A stretch of 64,000 nt of DNA from the NCBI RefSeq assembly GCF_024346755.1, contig NZ_AP024861.1, positions 3,472,001 through 3,536,000 on the forward strand. The letters run 5' to 3'. The position numbers were made by a program, and so were the translations under genes. The stretch comes from Vibrio aerogenes. Lineage in GTDB: Bacteria; Pseudomonadota; Gammaproteobacteria; Enterobacterales; Vibrionaceae. Below are positions 26,393 through 34,851 of this stretch, piece after piece; the stretch's first letter is position 1, and each line of letters starts with the position of its first letter. The notes beneath the pieces are model-generated. The model was not told the origin of the DNA. It made no database searches and worked only from the letters and a program-made list of their open reading frames with translations.

Positions 26393-27374
26393 GCTGCCAC
26401 CGGTACTGCGGCATACTGTCAGCAGGCTCATGCGGAAAATGCATTGCCGTATCAATCAGTTGGCGGACCGCTTTTTGTGGTGAACGAACCTCACCACCCG
26501 ATACCAGTTTGGTCTGCCACTGCAACGCGGCCAGCTCACCGGCTGAAGTACAGAAAGAGAACTGGCTGAGCTGCTGCTGGAGATGCTGGCGCAACCGGAC
26601 AGCGACCGTTTCGCTGGTGTCTTCCAGCATCACCACATAGCGCTGTGCAGCATAGTGACAGACCAGATCCTGTGGCCGGACACTAATCAGTAACAGCTCC
26701 GACAAGGCGATATTCAGCCGTGTGGCTTCCCCGCTGCCCCGCTCATGTACAAACTGCTCTGAATCCTGCATGTCCAGCACCAGCAACCAGGTCTGACGCC
26801 AGCGTTGCGGTTGCTTCTGGCTGATGGCGGCTTTGACCTGCTGCAATAAAGCCTGATGCAGGTAATCCACCCCCGGCAAACGTACACCTTCGGTCACCAG
26901 CGGATTCTTGTTGTTCATCTTCTGCCGCAGCAGCAGATAACGGGTCAGCGCCTGCTGTTCCTGCCGCCACTGCCAGAAAGCATAGGTCATCAGCCCAAGA
27001 CCGAAACACATATACTCCATGATGCTGCCGATGATGGTGTAAGTCTGCAAACGGATGAACTCATCAATAAAGTCCTGCGCCAGAGCAATGATCATCCCGA
27101 TGATTCCGGCAGCAAAATAGCTGGTGGTCCGGCCCGGCGCCCGAATCGACAGAATCACCATCAGCCAGATCATGACCATCAGAACTGATAAGCCTTCCCC
27201 GGCGATATCAATCCAGTCCAGTTCTGCCCGGGATTTCACTTCACCATTGGCGTAGTTCATCGTGACCAGCGCTGTCAGTAATACGATCAGCCATATAAAC
27301 CAGCGCCGGTGTACAGACAGCGCATAAGTCATATCTGCCAGACGGTAACAAAGCAGATTCCAGCGTTTTTTCAT
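26382..27374 (-). CDS. Membrane protein with degenerate GGDEF-like domain
   Basis: 330 residues from the ATG at 27374 (GGAAG upstream). Four hydrophobic segments span about residues 25-140 (RWFIWLIVLLTALVTMNYAN, LSVLMVMIWLMVILSI, YFAAGIIGMIIALAQDFIDE, IIGSIMEYMCFGLGLMTYAF). The cytoplasmic half (about 185-300) has the layout of a diguanylate-cyclase fold: WLLVLDMQDSEQFVHERGSG, ALSELLLISVRPQDLVCHYA, AQRYVVMLEDTSETVAVRLR. There is no GGDEF, so catalysis is unlikely; it may be a sensor. The stop codon lies inside the AraC gene, so the pair is co-translated. Confidence 0.6.
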   Translation of the reverse strand: MKKRWNLLCYRLADMTYALSVHRRWFIWLIVLLTALVTMNYANGEVKSRAELDWIDIAGEGLSVLMVMIWLMVILSIRAPGRTTSYFAAGIIGMIIALAQDFIDEFIRLQTYTIIGSIMEYMCFGLGLMTYAFWQWRQEQQALTRYLLLRQKMNNKNPLVTEGVRLPGVDYLHQALLQQVKAAISQKQPQRWRQTWLLVLDMQDSEQFVHERGSGEATRLNIALSELLLISVRPQDLVCHYAAQRYVVMLEDTSETVAVRLRQHLQQQLSQFSFCTSAGELAALQWQTKLVSGGEVRSPQKAVRQLIDTAMHFPHEPADSMPQYRWQHDQ

Positions 27375-27715
27375 TCGTCTTCCATTCAGTTTTTCTGAGA
27401 CTGGCATCCGATTATGCGCAGATTATGTGATACAAATTTGAACCACCGGCAAAAAAGTCTCAAAAGCTCACCCAACCGGCTCTCCGCCACAAAAACCGCC
27501 GCGAAAAGAAGGATGGTTTGGCCGGAAAACCATGAAGCAGCGTTGGCTGTGTCTTAGTCGCAAAAGCTCACCCGCCGCGATGAAAACAGCTAACTTATTG
27601 ATTTATAAAACAGGATAAAAACAACTGTCACATCTCTGCAAAAAAACGCAACTAGTTTGCTCTGCGAATCATTCATTTGCTGAAAATTAACTGAACATTT
27701 TCTGGAGAGAACAAA
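27375..27715. other. Intergenic region upstream of phytase and GGDEF-like genes
   Basis: 341 bases between divergent genes. The 13-mer CAAAAGCTCACCC occurs twice, at 27461-27473 and 27561-27573, exactly 100 bases apart in the same orientation. A Pho-box-like sequence lies at 27625-27642. Both are candidate regulator sites for the divergent promoters. Confidence 0.5.
27625..27642 (+). promoter_or_regulatory. Possible PhoB box before the phytase gene
   Basis: CTGTCACATCTCTGCAAA has two CTGxxA-type half-sites with the 11-base period of Pho boxes; the second half is poor. It sits about 75 bases before the ATG of a phosphate-scavenging gene, which makes PhoB control plausible but not shown. Confidence 0.35.
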
Positions 27716-29794
27716 ATGCGTTATTTAGCAGCCGGAACCTGCATTGCGGCAGCCTTACTGACAGGGTGTCATTCATCAGACAGTGACCAAACCACCAGTG
27801 CATCAAAATCACTGGTGACTTCAGTCACCGCAACAACCAGTTATGAGGATATCGGCGATGCCGCTTACTGGGTCAATGACAGTGATGCAACAAAAAGCCT
27901 TCTGGCGGTCACACTGGAAGGCGACGGACTGGCGGTTTATAACCGTTCCGGCGAAGAGCTGACACGTCTGACCGGTATCGAACCCACCGGCGCCGATGTC
28001 CGTTACGGTATGACTTCTGCCAGCGGCGATTCAGTCGACTTACTGGCTGTTGCCCTGCCCGACGACAACAGCTTTGGCTTTTATGCCATCAGCTATGAGA
28101 ATGAAGTACAGCTGAAAGATTTAGGCACTATCACCACAGATTTATCGGCTGAAGGCGTGTGTCTGTATAAAAACACCACCAGCGGCGAGCTGATTTTAAC
28201 CGGCGTGACAGAAGACGGCATTGCCGCACAATACAAGCTCAAATATGACGGCAGTGAAATCAAAAGTGTGCTGACCGACGATCAGGGCGCGCCCGTTGCC
28301 GTGCGTAAGCTGAGTGTCGGTGGCGAACTGAGTGCCTGTATCGTCGATGATGAAACCTCAACCCTGTACATCGCAGAGCAGGATCTCGGCGTCTGGGCTT
28401 ATGGCGCAGCGCCGGAAGATATTAACTCCCGCCGTCTGGTTGACAGCATTGAACCACTGGGCGCTTTGAGTGAAATCGAAGGGCTGGATTTGATTTATCT
28501 GGCGGATGGCAAAGGTTATCTGCTGGCAGCCGATGAGAATAAAGGTTTAACCCTGTACAACCGTGAGACATGGCAACTGGCGGCACAGATCACAGCCGAA
28601 GGTGTGGATGAGATTAAATCTCTGTCTGTCGGTGATGAAGGGATCTGGATTGCGAATTCAGAGCTGGATGAGCCCCGTTATGAAGCACTGAGCTTTGCAA
28701 CCCTCAATCAGACTTCCGGGATCAGCAGCATGCCAGTGGAAAATCCGCTCAGTCCGGCTCATCTGAGCCAGTCCGGCGTGGCACTGGTGAAAGTCAGCGC
28801 TGAAACCGCACCCGTGGCGAAAAGCGGTGATGCCGCTGACGATCCGGCGTTCTGGTATAACGCAGAGGCACCGGAAAAAAGTCAGATCATCGCCACCAAT
28901 AAAAAAGGCGGCCTGATGGCTTACAGTCTGGATGGGACTGAACTGCAATACCTCAAAAGCGGCAGACCCAATAATGTGGATGTGATTCAGTCGGTCTCTG
29001 ACGGACAGGGTGGCACACTGGCGCTGGCTGCTGCCAGCAACCGGGATGAAAATACCATTGCACTGTATAAAATTCAGCTGGCGACCGACACGCAGGATCC
29101 GATTGTGGCCCTGAACGCCGTCGGTTCGAATGTCAGCAGCGAAGTCCCGCAACTTTTGTCTGGTGTAAATGAAGTGTACGGTCTGTGTATGTATCAGTCG
29201 TCTGACGGCACCCCTTATGTCTTTGTCAACGGTAAAGACGGTTCCATTGAGCAGTGGCGGATTTCCGTATCCGGCACAGAGGTGGAAGGCAGCGTGGTGC
29301 GGACATTCAGTGTCGCGTCTCAGCCGGAAGGTTGTGTGGCTGATACCGAAACAGCTTCTCTGTATGTCGGTGAAGAAGATAAAGGCATCTGGAAGTTCTC
29401 TGCCGCTGAATCTGCCGACAGCAGTGCTGAACTGGTAGCCGAGGTCGATGGTAAAAATCTGGTCGCCGATGTCGAGGGGATCACGATTTATAATAACGGT
29501 TCAGAGAAGTATCTGATCGCATCCAGTCAGGGCAACCACACTTATGCGATGTACGATATCAACCAGAATCACCAATACGCGGGCAGTTTTGCACTGATTG
29601 CAGACGATGAAAACGGGCTGGATGGTGCCAGTGAAACGGATGGGATTCATGCGGTATCGCTGAATCTGGGAGCACAGTATCCGGCCGGACTGTTCATTGC
29701 GCAGGACGGGTATAACGTGAACGCAACTTACACGCAGCAAAATCAGAATTTCAAACTGGCTGACTGGCAGCGAATTGCAGCAGCGATGGAATAA
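27716..29794 (+). CDS. Two-domain beta-propeller phytase lipoprotein
   Basis: 692 residues. The signal peptide ends in the lipobox LLTGC, so it is a lipoprotein. The C-terminal half (about 360-690) is a beta-propeller (3-)phytase: SGDAADDPAFWYNAEAPEKS, QIIATNKKGGLMAYSLDGTE, SGRPNNVDVIQ, EGCVADTETASLYVGEEDKG, DVEGITIYNN. The N-terminal half (about 35-350) is a second, diverged propeller with parallel blocks (YEDIGDAAYWVNDSDATKSL, GVCLYKNT, STLYIAEQDLGVWAYG). Such dual-domain enzymes release phosphate from phytate with calcium; the first domain is usually weak or inactive. Ribosome site GGAGAG precedes the ATG. Confidence 0.9.
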   Translation: MRYLAAGTCIAAALLTGCHSSDSDQTTSASKSLVTSVTATTSYEDIGDAAYWVNDSDATKSLLAVTLEGDGLAVYNRSGEELTRLTGIEPTGADVRYGMTSASGDSVDLLAVALPDDNSFGFYAISYENEVQLKDLGTITTDLSAEGVCLYKNTTSGELILTGVTEDGIAAQYKLKYDGSEIKSVLTDDQGAPVAVRKLSVGGELSACIVDDETSTLYIAEQDLGVWAYGAAPEDINSRRLVDSIEPLGALSEIEGLDLIYLADGKGYLLAADENKGLTLYNRETWQLAAQITAEGVDEIKSLSVGDEGIWIANSELDEPRYEALSFATLNQTSGISSMPVENPLSPAHLSQSGVALVKVSAETAPVAKSGDAADDPAFWYNAEAPEKSQIIATNKKGGLMAYSLDGTELQYLKSGRPNNVDVIQSVSDGQGGTLALAAASNRDENTIALYKIQLATDTQDPIVALNAVGSNVSSEVPQLLSGVNEVYGLCMYQSSDGTPYVFVNGKDGSIEQWRISVSGTEVEGSVVRTFSVASQPEGCVADTETASLYVGEEDKGIWKFSAAESADSSAELVAEVDGKNLVADVEGITIYNNGSEKYLIASSQGNHTYAMYDINQNHQYAGSFALIADDENGLDGASETDGIHAVSLNLGAQYPAGLFIAQDGYNVNATYTQQNQNFKLADWQRIAAAME

Positions 29795-29856
29795 ATGATT
29801 TCAGACTGATACCGATTCAGATGATCCGTTCATTTTACGGATCAGGATGAGCAACG

Positions 29857-29880
29857 AACGCCCGCAGCAGTGCGGGCGTT
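29857..29880 (+). terminator. Terminator after the phytase gene
   Basis: AACGCCCGC and GCGGGCGTT form a perfect 9-bp stem with a 6-base loop, followed by TCT. A second palindrome (GATCCGT...ACGGATC, 29823-29843) precedes it. Together they separate phytase from the convergent HMA-like gene. Confidence 0.7.
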
Positions 29881-29925
29881 TCTGCTTAGACAATCTTTCG
29901 GCTTAAACTTAAATAATCTTTCGGC

Positions 29926-30279
29926 TCAGACAAGCAAGCGCGTCACGGAAGGCACCACCAACCGGGTAAATGCCAGTGCAACCAGCCCTTTCGCAACAGA
30001 TTTAGTCCCTTTCACCGCGGCATTCTCAATAAAGAACTGCTTCTGATCAACCTGAGTCCATCCGTAACCGGACAGAATTTCCAGCAACGCTTCACAAGTC
30101 ATTTTCTGATGATCAAACCGGACCGCGACTGAACCGGCATAGACTTTGTGTTTCACCGCCGCTATCGCTTCCATCTGCTGCAATTTTTTAATGTCTTCCT
30201 CAATCTGCTGCGGATTATTACGGATAAAGTCAGAACGCACCCGGAGTCGCTGATCTGTTTTATGGATATAGGTATTCAT
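29926..30279 (-). CDS. HMA-like small membrane-associated protein, divergent to the P1B ATPase operon
   Basis: 117 residues from the ATG at 30279; a GTG at 30291 would add four. Residues 10-80 have the ferredoxin-like HMA pattern without CxxC: RLRVRSDFIRNNPQQIEEDI, VKHKVYAGSVAVRFDHQKMT, CEALLEILSGYGW. A hydrophobic C-terminal helix (GLVALAFTRLVVPSVTRLLV) follows. The same VKxxxxxGSVxVxFD logic is seen in the protein encoded at 30477 and in the ATPase N-terminus. Its divergent position next to the operon suggests shared function in metal handling. Confidence 0.7.
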   Translation of the reverse strand: MNTYIHKTDQRLRVRSDFIRNNPQQIEEDIKKLQQMEAIAAVKHKVYAGSVAVRFDHQKMTCEALLEILSGYGWTQVDQKQFFIENAAVKGTKSVAKGLVALAFTRLVVPSVTRLLV

Positions 30280-30327
30280 AGCAGTTAACACACATGATAA
30301 TCAGTCTTATTTTCAATAGTAATACCA

Positions 30328-30345
30328 TTTACATGAGAATGTAAA
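30328..30345. promoter_or_regulatory. Inverted repeat in the divergent HMA promoter region
   Basis: TTTACAT-GAGA-ATGTAAA is a perfect 7-bp inverted repeat between the divergent genes at 30279 and 30477. It is a candidate regulator site controlling both transcripts. The protein that would bind is not encoded in this cluster. Confidence 0.5.
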
Positions 30346-30476
30346 AGAAAGCAACCAACTTTTGCAGTTAAAAATAAATCAGATTGCGCCTCAGATCATG
30401 GAAACCGAAGATAAACAATCAAATGCATAAAATATAAAACCAATGTCATATAGATATACTCTACAATCGGCGGGCT

Positions 30477-30809
30477 ATGAACGAGAAGATAAATACAGTT
30501 TTAAAACTAAGGAATTGGGTTCACATTGCCCATCATATTCCGGGGAGAATCCGGCTCAGGTATAAGCTGGGAATTATCGCGCATCTGGCACGTTTTAATG
30601 CAAATGATATCGAAAAAGCACTGAGCAATATTCCCGCATTCAGAAATTATACGTTAAACAGAAGTACAGGCAGTATTTTGATCGAATACGACCCTTCCAT
30701 CGTCGATCCAACACGCCTTGAAGCCCTGTTTTCTCCTGAAGATATGATCGCAGAGCGAGCCTGCAATGACCTTGCCGAATGTCTGAATTTAAATGGAGTC
30801 AATCAATGA
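30477..30809 (+). CDS. HMA_2-like small protein, first gene of the ATPase operon
   Basis: 110 residues. The pattern WVHIAHHIPGRIRLRYKLGI, followed by IEKALSNIPAFRNYTLNRST and GSILIEYDPSIVDPTRLEAL, is that of CxxC-less HMA-like domains (PGRIRxR...GSxxIEYDP). The ATPase N-terminus starts with the same PGRIRFK...GSVVVEYDP pattern. No membrane segment is obvious. It overlaps the next gene by four bases (ATGA). It may act as a docking or chaperone module for the ATPase; metal-binding residues are not evident apart from the HH pair at 18-19. Confidence 0.72.
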   Translation: MNEKINTVLKLRNWVHIAHHIPGRIRLRYKLGIIAHLARFNANDIEKALSNIPAFRNYTLNRSTGSILIEYDPSIVDPTRLEALFSPEDMIAERACNDLAECLNLNGVNQ

Positions 30810-31663
30810 GTGACAACCCGCAAAACCCTGCCTATCAGGAGTTTCCTCCCGGTATGTACGGATTCGGCTGCCCGGTATACCCTCCGGCCTTCCCGCAACC
30901 CGGAATGATGAATCCGGCGATGGCCCACTATCATGCACAAATGCACGCCATGGCGCTTCAGCAAGCCCAGGCTTTACAACATCAGGCAGCGCAATATCAG
31001 GCGATGATGGCTGCACAGGCGGGAATGAATCCCGGTCAACAACCATTTCAGCCACCACAATCACCACAACCTGTCACGGGTGCCACGGGAACGCCGGTTT
31101 CTGGCGCATCCGTTTCAGAACAGCCAGTCTCCGGGCAGTCTATGGCCGGACCGTCTGTTGCAAATCACGCCGGTCCACAGTTTCAGCCCCAGCAGTTTCA
31201 ACCCCAACAACAAGCGTCTCAGCCGCCGTTTGGGGACGATCTGATGATGCAACAGGGCCAGGCAATGCTTGAAAATGCATTAGGTGAAGAAGACGCAGGT
31301 TTATTTAAAGAGTTATTAGGGAGTTTAGGCATGAACGACAAAGAATTCTGGAAAGGTGCACTCATCGGTGCCGCAGCGGCGCTGGTACTGGGGAACGAAA
31401 ATGTTCGCAAAGGGATTGCAGGACTGGTCACCGGCACGGGTGAAAAACTGAAAACAGGCAGTACTGCCGTCAAAGACGGGGCCGTCAATACCGCCTCTTC
31501 CGTCAGACAAAATGTCGCCGCCGGTGGCGAAATCTTCCGTGATACCTATCAGGCAGGTAAAGCCGGATTCAAAGATTCTGTCGAGCGTCAGAAAGAAGCC
31601 AGACAAACGCAGCCGGAAGAATCCGCAGCCGAACCTGAATCCGAAGCAGGCTCCAATATATGA
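30806..31663 (+). CDS. Met/His/Gln-rich protein with glycine-rich helix and YtxH-like tail
   Basis: 285 residues from the ATG at 30806 (GGAG seven bases upstream). Residues 1-150 are low-complexity, rich in Met, His, Pro and Gln (PGMMNPAMAHYHAQMHAMAL, QQAQALQHQAAQYQAMMAAQ), a composition able to bind soft metals. About 195-215 is one glycine/alanine-rich hydrophobic segment (WKGALIGAAAALVLGNENVR), then an amphipathic, apolipoprotein-like tail (LVTGTGEKLKTGSTAVKDGA). I know no named family. The glycine-zipper-like helix followed by NENVRKGI matches NKNVRSGI in the protein encoded at 31958, so the two are related in this part. Confidence 0.72.
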   Translation: MSDNPQNPAYQEFPPGMYGFGCPVYPPAFPQPGMMNPAMAHYHAQMHAMALQQAQALQHQAAQYQAMMAAQAGMNPGQQPFQPPQSPQPVTGATGTPVSGASVSEQPVSGQSMAGPSVANHAGPQFQPQQFQPQQQASQPPFGDDLMMQQGQAMLENALGEEDAGLFKELLGSLGMNDKEFWKGALIGAAAALVLGNENVRKGIAGLVTGTGEKLKTGSTAVKDGAVNTASSVRQNVAAGGEIFRDTYQAGKAGFKDSVERQKEARQTQPEESAAEPESEAGSNI

Positions 31664-31971
31664 GTAACATCCACGATGAACTCAGCCCTGCCAGCCGCGC
31701 CATGCTGGTTGGGGCCATGCTCGGCGGTGCGGCTTCTGTCGCCTCACAATGGAAAGAACGGCAGTCCGGCATTATCAGTCCGAATCAGTTTGCCACCAAT
31801 GTCACGAAAGACACGCTCAAAGCCGGGGCAATCAGCGGGGCAACCACTTATATCGCAGGCAAGATGGCTGGTCAGCCCGTCCTGTCCATGTTGACGATTC
31901 TTGCTGCCGGTGCCGCTGGCGTTTACATACTGGAACAAAATCAGGAGAACAAAAACAATGAGCCAGGATAA
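31660..31971 (+). CDS. Small glycine-rich two-helix membrane protein
   Basis: 103 residues with two hydrophobic helices (about 13-28, AMLVGAMLGGAASVAS, and 55-90, AGAISGATTYIAGKM...LTILAAGAAGVYIL). Both have GxxxG-like spacing, suggesting helix packing. Overlaps the preceding gene by four bases and the following gene by 14. No family recognised; within this operon it is likely part of a membrane assembly with the ATPase. Confidence 0.7.
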   Translation: MSNIHDELSPASRAMLVGAMLGGAASVASQWKERQSGIISPNQFATNVTKDTLKAGAISGATTYIAGKMAGQPVLSMLTILAAGAAGVYILEQNQENKNNEPG

Positions 31972-32293
31972 ATCATACCCTGAAAACTTTAATCAATATC
32001 CTAAAAACTACAGCCAAAATCCTTACCCGAATGACGCAGCGCCTCAGATGCAACCGCCACAGGACGGCACTGTGTATAAAACCCAGAATTCAACCACACA
32101 TCTGATCATGGGTGTCGTCGCCGGGGCCGCTGTCACCTATTTACTGACCAATAAAAACGTCAGAAGCGGCATCGCTTCGACCGGAGAAAAGGCTTGGTCT
32201 GCTGTCAGAGGTGAAGTAGAAGAGCTGAAAGAACGGCTGGAAGATACGCAGGCTGAACTGGAATATTACCGGAACTTACATAAAGGCGACTAA
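31958..32293 (+). CDS. YtxH-like membrane protein
   Basis: 111 residues from the ATG at 31958 (GGAG upstream within the preceding gene). A Tyr/Asn/Pro-rich N-terminus is followed by one membrane helix (LIMGVVAGAAVTYLLTNKNV), then RSGIASTGEKAWSAVRGEVE and a coiled coil (ELKERLEDTQAELEYYRNLH). This is the YtxH/gas-vesicle-like layout: a short glycine-rich anchor plus an amphipathic tail. It ends one base before the ATPase start, so it is part of the same transcript. Confidence 0.75.
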   Translation: MSQDKSYPENFNQYPKNYSQNPYPNDAAPQMQPPQDGTVYKTQNSTTHLIMGVVAGAAVTYLLTNKNVRSGIASTGEKAWSAVRGEVEELKERLEDTQAELEYYRNLHKGD

Positions 32294-32294
32294 G

Positions 32295-34355
32295 GTGATT
32301 ACTGTTCAAAATTCTTTTCCCGGACGCATCCGTTTTAAATCACGGGCCCTCATTCAGCACCGGGGAATCGGAGACTGGATAAAGCAAAGCCTGATCGCAA
32401 TTCAGGGAGTCCGGGAAATCCGGGTCAATGAATATGCCGGGTCAGTGGTGGTTGAGTATGATCCACAACTGCTGGACTCAGAAACCATTCAGGCCCGGAT
32501 TTCGGCCCTGAACCTGAGCGAAGCGGAATATACAGCAACAGAACATCAATACACCCGGGGGGATGTGGCCCTGAATCTGATTGGCGTACTCAGTGCGATC
32601 TTACTGCCTCAGCATCTGGGCGCACTCTCTACCGCCACGCTGATTGCACCGTCGTTGCTGACCGGTTTGTCCGAACTCAGGGACAGAAGACTTTCGGTGG
32701 AAGTGCTTGATGCCGTAGCGCTCGGACTGTCTTTCTGGCGGGAAGATTACCGCACTGCCATGGTGACACAAAGCCTGATCAGCCTTGGGGAATATATGGA
32801 GCAGCGAACCAGCCGCAACAGTGATCAACTGCTGGCTGATTTGATGACGCCACAGGATACCGTCGTCTGGCTCGTTGATGAAAACGGACACCGGGAACAG
32901 CGCCACTCAACTCTCCTGAAAGAAGGCGATCTGATTGAGCTTTCCCCCGGTGATGCGATTCCGGCCGATGGCCACATCGAAGAAGGGATGGCACTCATCA
33001 ATCAGGCTTCCCTGACCGGAGAGAGTGTGCCGGTCCGCCGTGAAACCGACGCACTGGTTTACTCGGGTACTTCCATTCATGAAGGTCAGATCAAAGTCCG
33101 GATTGAGAAAACCGGCAGTGAGTCTACCACCGCCCAAATCGCGAAACTGATTTATGATTCTCTGTCTGAAAAAAGTGAAACGCAGCAAATCACTCAGGAC
33201 ATGGCCGACCGGCGGGTCAAAATTACTCTCGGTATGGGTGCCGGTGTCTTTCTGCTGACACAGGACATCAACCGGGTGGCTTCAGTCTTTCTGGTCGACT
33301 ATTCCTGTGCGCTGAAGCTGAGTACCCCCGTCACATTCAAGTCCATCATGTTCAGGGCGGCGCAAAACGGCATTCTGCTGAAAGGCGGCAGTGCGATTGA
33401 AAAGCTGGTCAAAGTCGATACCTGCGTGTTCGATAAAACCGGTACGCTGACCTACGGGGATATGGAAGTGACAGATATTGTCTCTTTCAGCAACAGCAAC
33501 AGTGCACGGGATATACTGGCAATCAGCGCCTCGGTCGAAGAGCACAGTAATCACCCGCTGTCTCAGGCCATTGTCAATGCGGCCCGCAATCATCAGCTGC
33601 CGCATATTGATCACGGTGAAGTGGAATACATCATTGCCCATGGGCTGCGGACTACCCTCAGCGACCATGCTTTGATCATCGGCAGCCGGCATTTCCTTGA
33701 AGCCCATGAAGCCGTTGATTTTTCACCCTGCGAAGATCAAATCACCAGCTATGAAGCCATCGGACGACATCTGCTGTTTATCTCTTTCGAAGGTGAGCTG
33801 ATCGGCATGATCGGTCTGCGGGATCACCTGAGAGAAGATGCGTTTAAAACCCTTGAACAGCTGCGGGAACTGGGAGTAAATCATCTGGTCATGATCTCCG
33901 GTGACCGGAAATTCAAAGCACAGAAACTGGGTGATGAAATGCACTTTGACGAAGTGCATGCAGAAGCCACTCCGGAAAGTAAATCATCGATCATCGAATC
34001 ACTGCAGGCACGCGGTCATACCGTGATGTTTGTGGGAGATGGCGTCAATGATGCACCAGCCCTGAGTAAAGCTGATATTGGTATTGCCATGTGCATGGGC
34101 ACTGAACTGGCAAGGCAGGTCGCAGATGTCGTGCTGCTGCATGATCAGCTGTACAGTCTGGTTGAAGCCCGCAAACTGGCACAAATGGCTATGTCTGTGA
34201 TTCAAAGCAACATCAAAATTGCAGAGTATGTTAACAGTGGCATTATGCTGGCAGCGGCGATGGGCTGGCTATCACCCACCATGAGCTCCCTGCTGCATAA
34301 CAGTACCACCCTCGGCATTCTTGCCCGGTCTGTTTCGGTCCGGCATTCCGGATAA
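32295..34355 (+). CDS. P1B-type metal ATPase with SCALKLSTP motif (CtpC-like)
   Basis: 686-residue heavy-metal P-type ATPase. The N-terminus is a CxxC-less HMA-like domain (FPGRIRFKSRAL...GSVVVEYDP). It then has the actuator motif SLTGESVPVRRE, the phosphorylation site VFDKTGTLTYGD (D380), the SEHP-like NHPLSQAI and hinge MFVGDGVNDAPAL. The ion-site helix reads DYSCALKLSTP (S337-C338) where copper and zinc pumps have CPC. This motif is that of the CtpC-type pumps (Zn/Mn-linked in mycobacteria). Only about five or six hydrophobic segments are evident. Metal specificity is unknown. Last gene of the operon beginning at 30477; a strong terminator follows. Confidence 0.9.
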   Translation: MITVQNSFPGRIRFKSRALIQHRGIGDWIKQSLIAIQGVREIRVNEYAGSVVVEYDPQLLDSETIQARISALNLSEAEYTATEHQYTRGDVALNLIGVLSAILLPQHLGALSTATLIAPSLLTGLSELRDRRLSVEVLDAVALGLSFWREDYRTAMVTQSLISLGEYMEQRTSRNSDQLLADLMTPQDTVVWLVDENGHREQRHSTLLKEGDLIELSPGDAIPADGHIEEGMALINQASLTGESVPVRRETDALVYSGTSIHEGQIKVRIEKTGSESTTAQIAKLIYDSLSEKSETQQITQDMADRRVKITLGMGAGVFLLTQDINRVASVFLVDYSCALKLSTPVTFKSIMFRAAQNGILLKGGSAIEKLVKVDTCVFDKTGTLTYGDMEVTDIVSFSNSNSARDILAISASVEEHSNHPLSQAIVNAARNHQLPHIDHGEVEYIIAHGLRTTLSDHALIIGSRHFLEAHEAVDFSPCEDQITSYEAIGRHLLFISFEGELIGMIGLRDHLREDAFKTLEQLRELGVNHLVMISGDRKFKAQKLGDEMHFDEVHAEATPESKSSIIESLQARGHTVMFVGDGVNDAPALSKADIGIAMCMGTELARQVADVVLLHDQLYSLVEARKLAQMAMSVIQSNIKIAEYVNSGIMLAAAMGWLSPTMSSLLHNSTTLGILARSVSVRHSG

Positions 34356-34378
34356 CTGCGCCTCCTGTCAAAACCGGC

Positions 34379-34404
34379 CCGGCTGTAAACAGCCGGTTTT
34401 CTTT
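34379..34404 (+). terminator. Terminator after the P1B ATPase operon
   Basis: CCGGCTG and CAGCCGG pair over a TAAA loop and are followed by TTTTCTTTT, a standard rho-independent terminator 24 bases after the ATPase stop codon. Confidence 0.85.
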
Positions 34405-34851
34405 TCGTCCGGGTCACCGCGTTTCCGGACAATCTTATCTTCCTTTCTGGCATTTTAGCTGCCATCATCCGATTGTTGACATCATCCGTTGGTAAACCAA
34501 TCTGGAAAATAAACTGATCATCTGGATGTGTCTGGTGGAGCAAACATACAAGGGCATGGATGCCCTTGTTGAAGCGCCCATGGATGGCTTGAGCGGTTTG
34601 TGGAACCAGATATATCCAGATCAGAAAATAACTTAGAATGGTATAAGATCATCCGTTGGTAAGATCATCGTACAGATTGCAGACCTGAACGACATGTACA
34701 AAGGCAGAACAGAAATAATTTCACACAAACAACACATACTCAATCGGTCCCTTAACATCTATACTCATACTGTTCGGTATATTCGCTGCACCCAAAATAC
34801 CGACTGTTGTATCTCATCGCATGATACCAAAGCGCTGGATACGGAGATTTT
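34405..34851. other. Gene-free region with a 10-bp palindrome and short repeats
   Basis: About 450 bases without a convincing gene. It contains the near-perfect palindrome ACAAGGGCAT-GG-ATGCCCTTGT at 34548-34569. The 13-mer CATCCGTTGGTAA occurs twice, near 34484 and 34652. The promoter of the secreted-protein gene at 34852 must lie in its right part. Confidence 0.5.

Noticed and set aside
26743..27009. 88-residue minus-strand frame inside the GGDEF-like gene
   Set aside because: Out-of-frame shadow with no ribosome site; the overlapping gene has clear membrane helices and a coupled neighbour.
27408..27715. CRISPR-like array from repeated CAAAAGCTCACCC
   Set aside because: Only two 13-bp copies 100 bases apart, with no further repeats and no cas genes.
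32295..34355. Classification of the ATPase as a copper pump (CopA)
   Set aside because: It has neither the CPC ion-site motif nor CxxC metal-binding domains.
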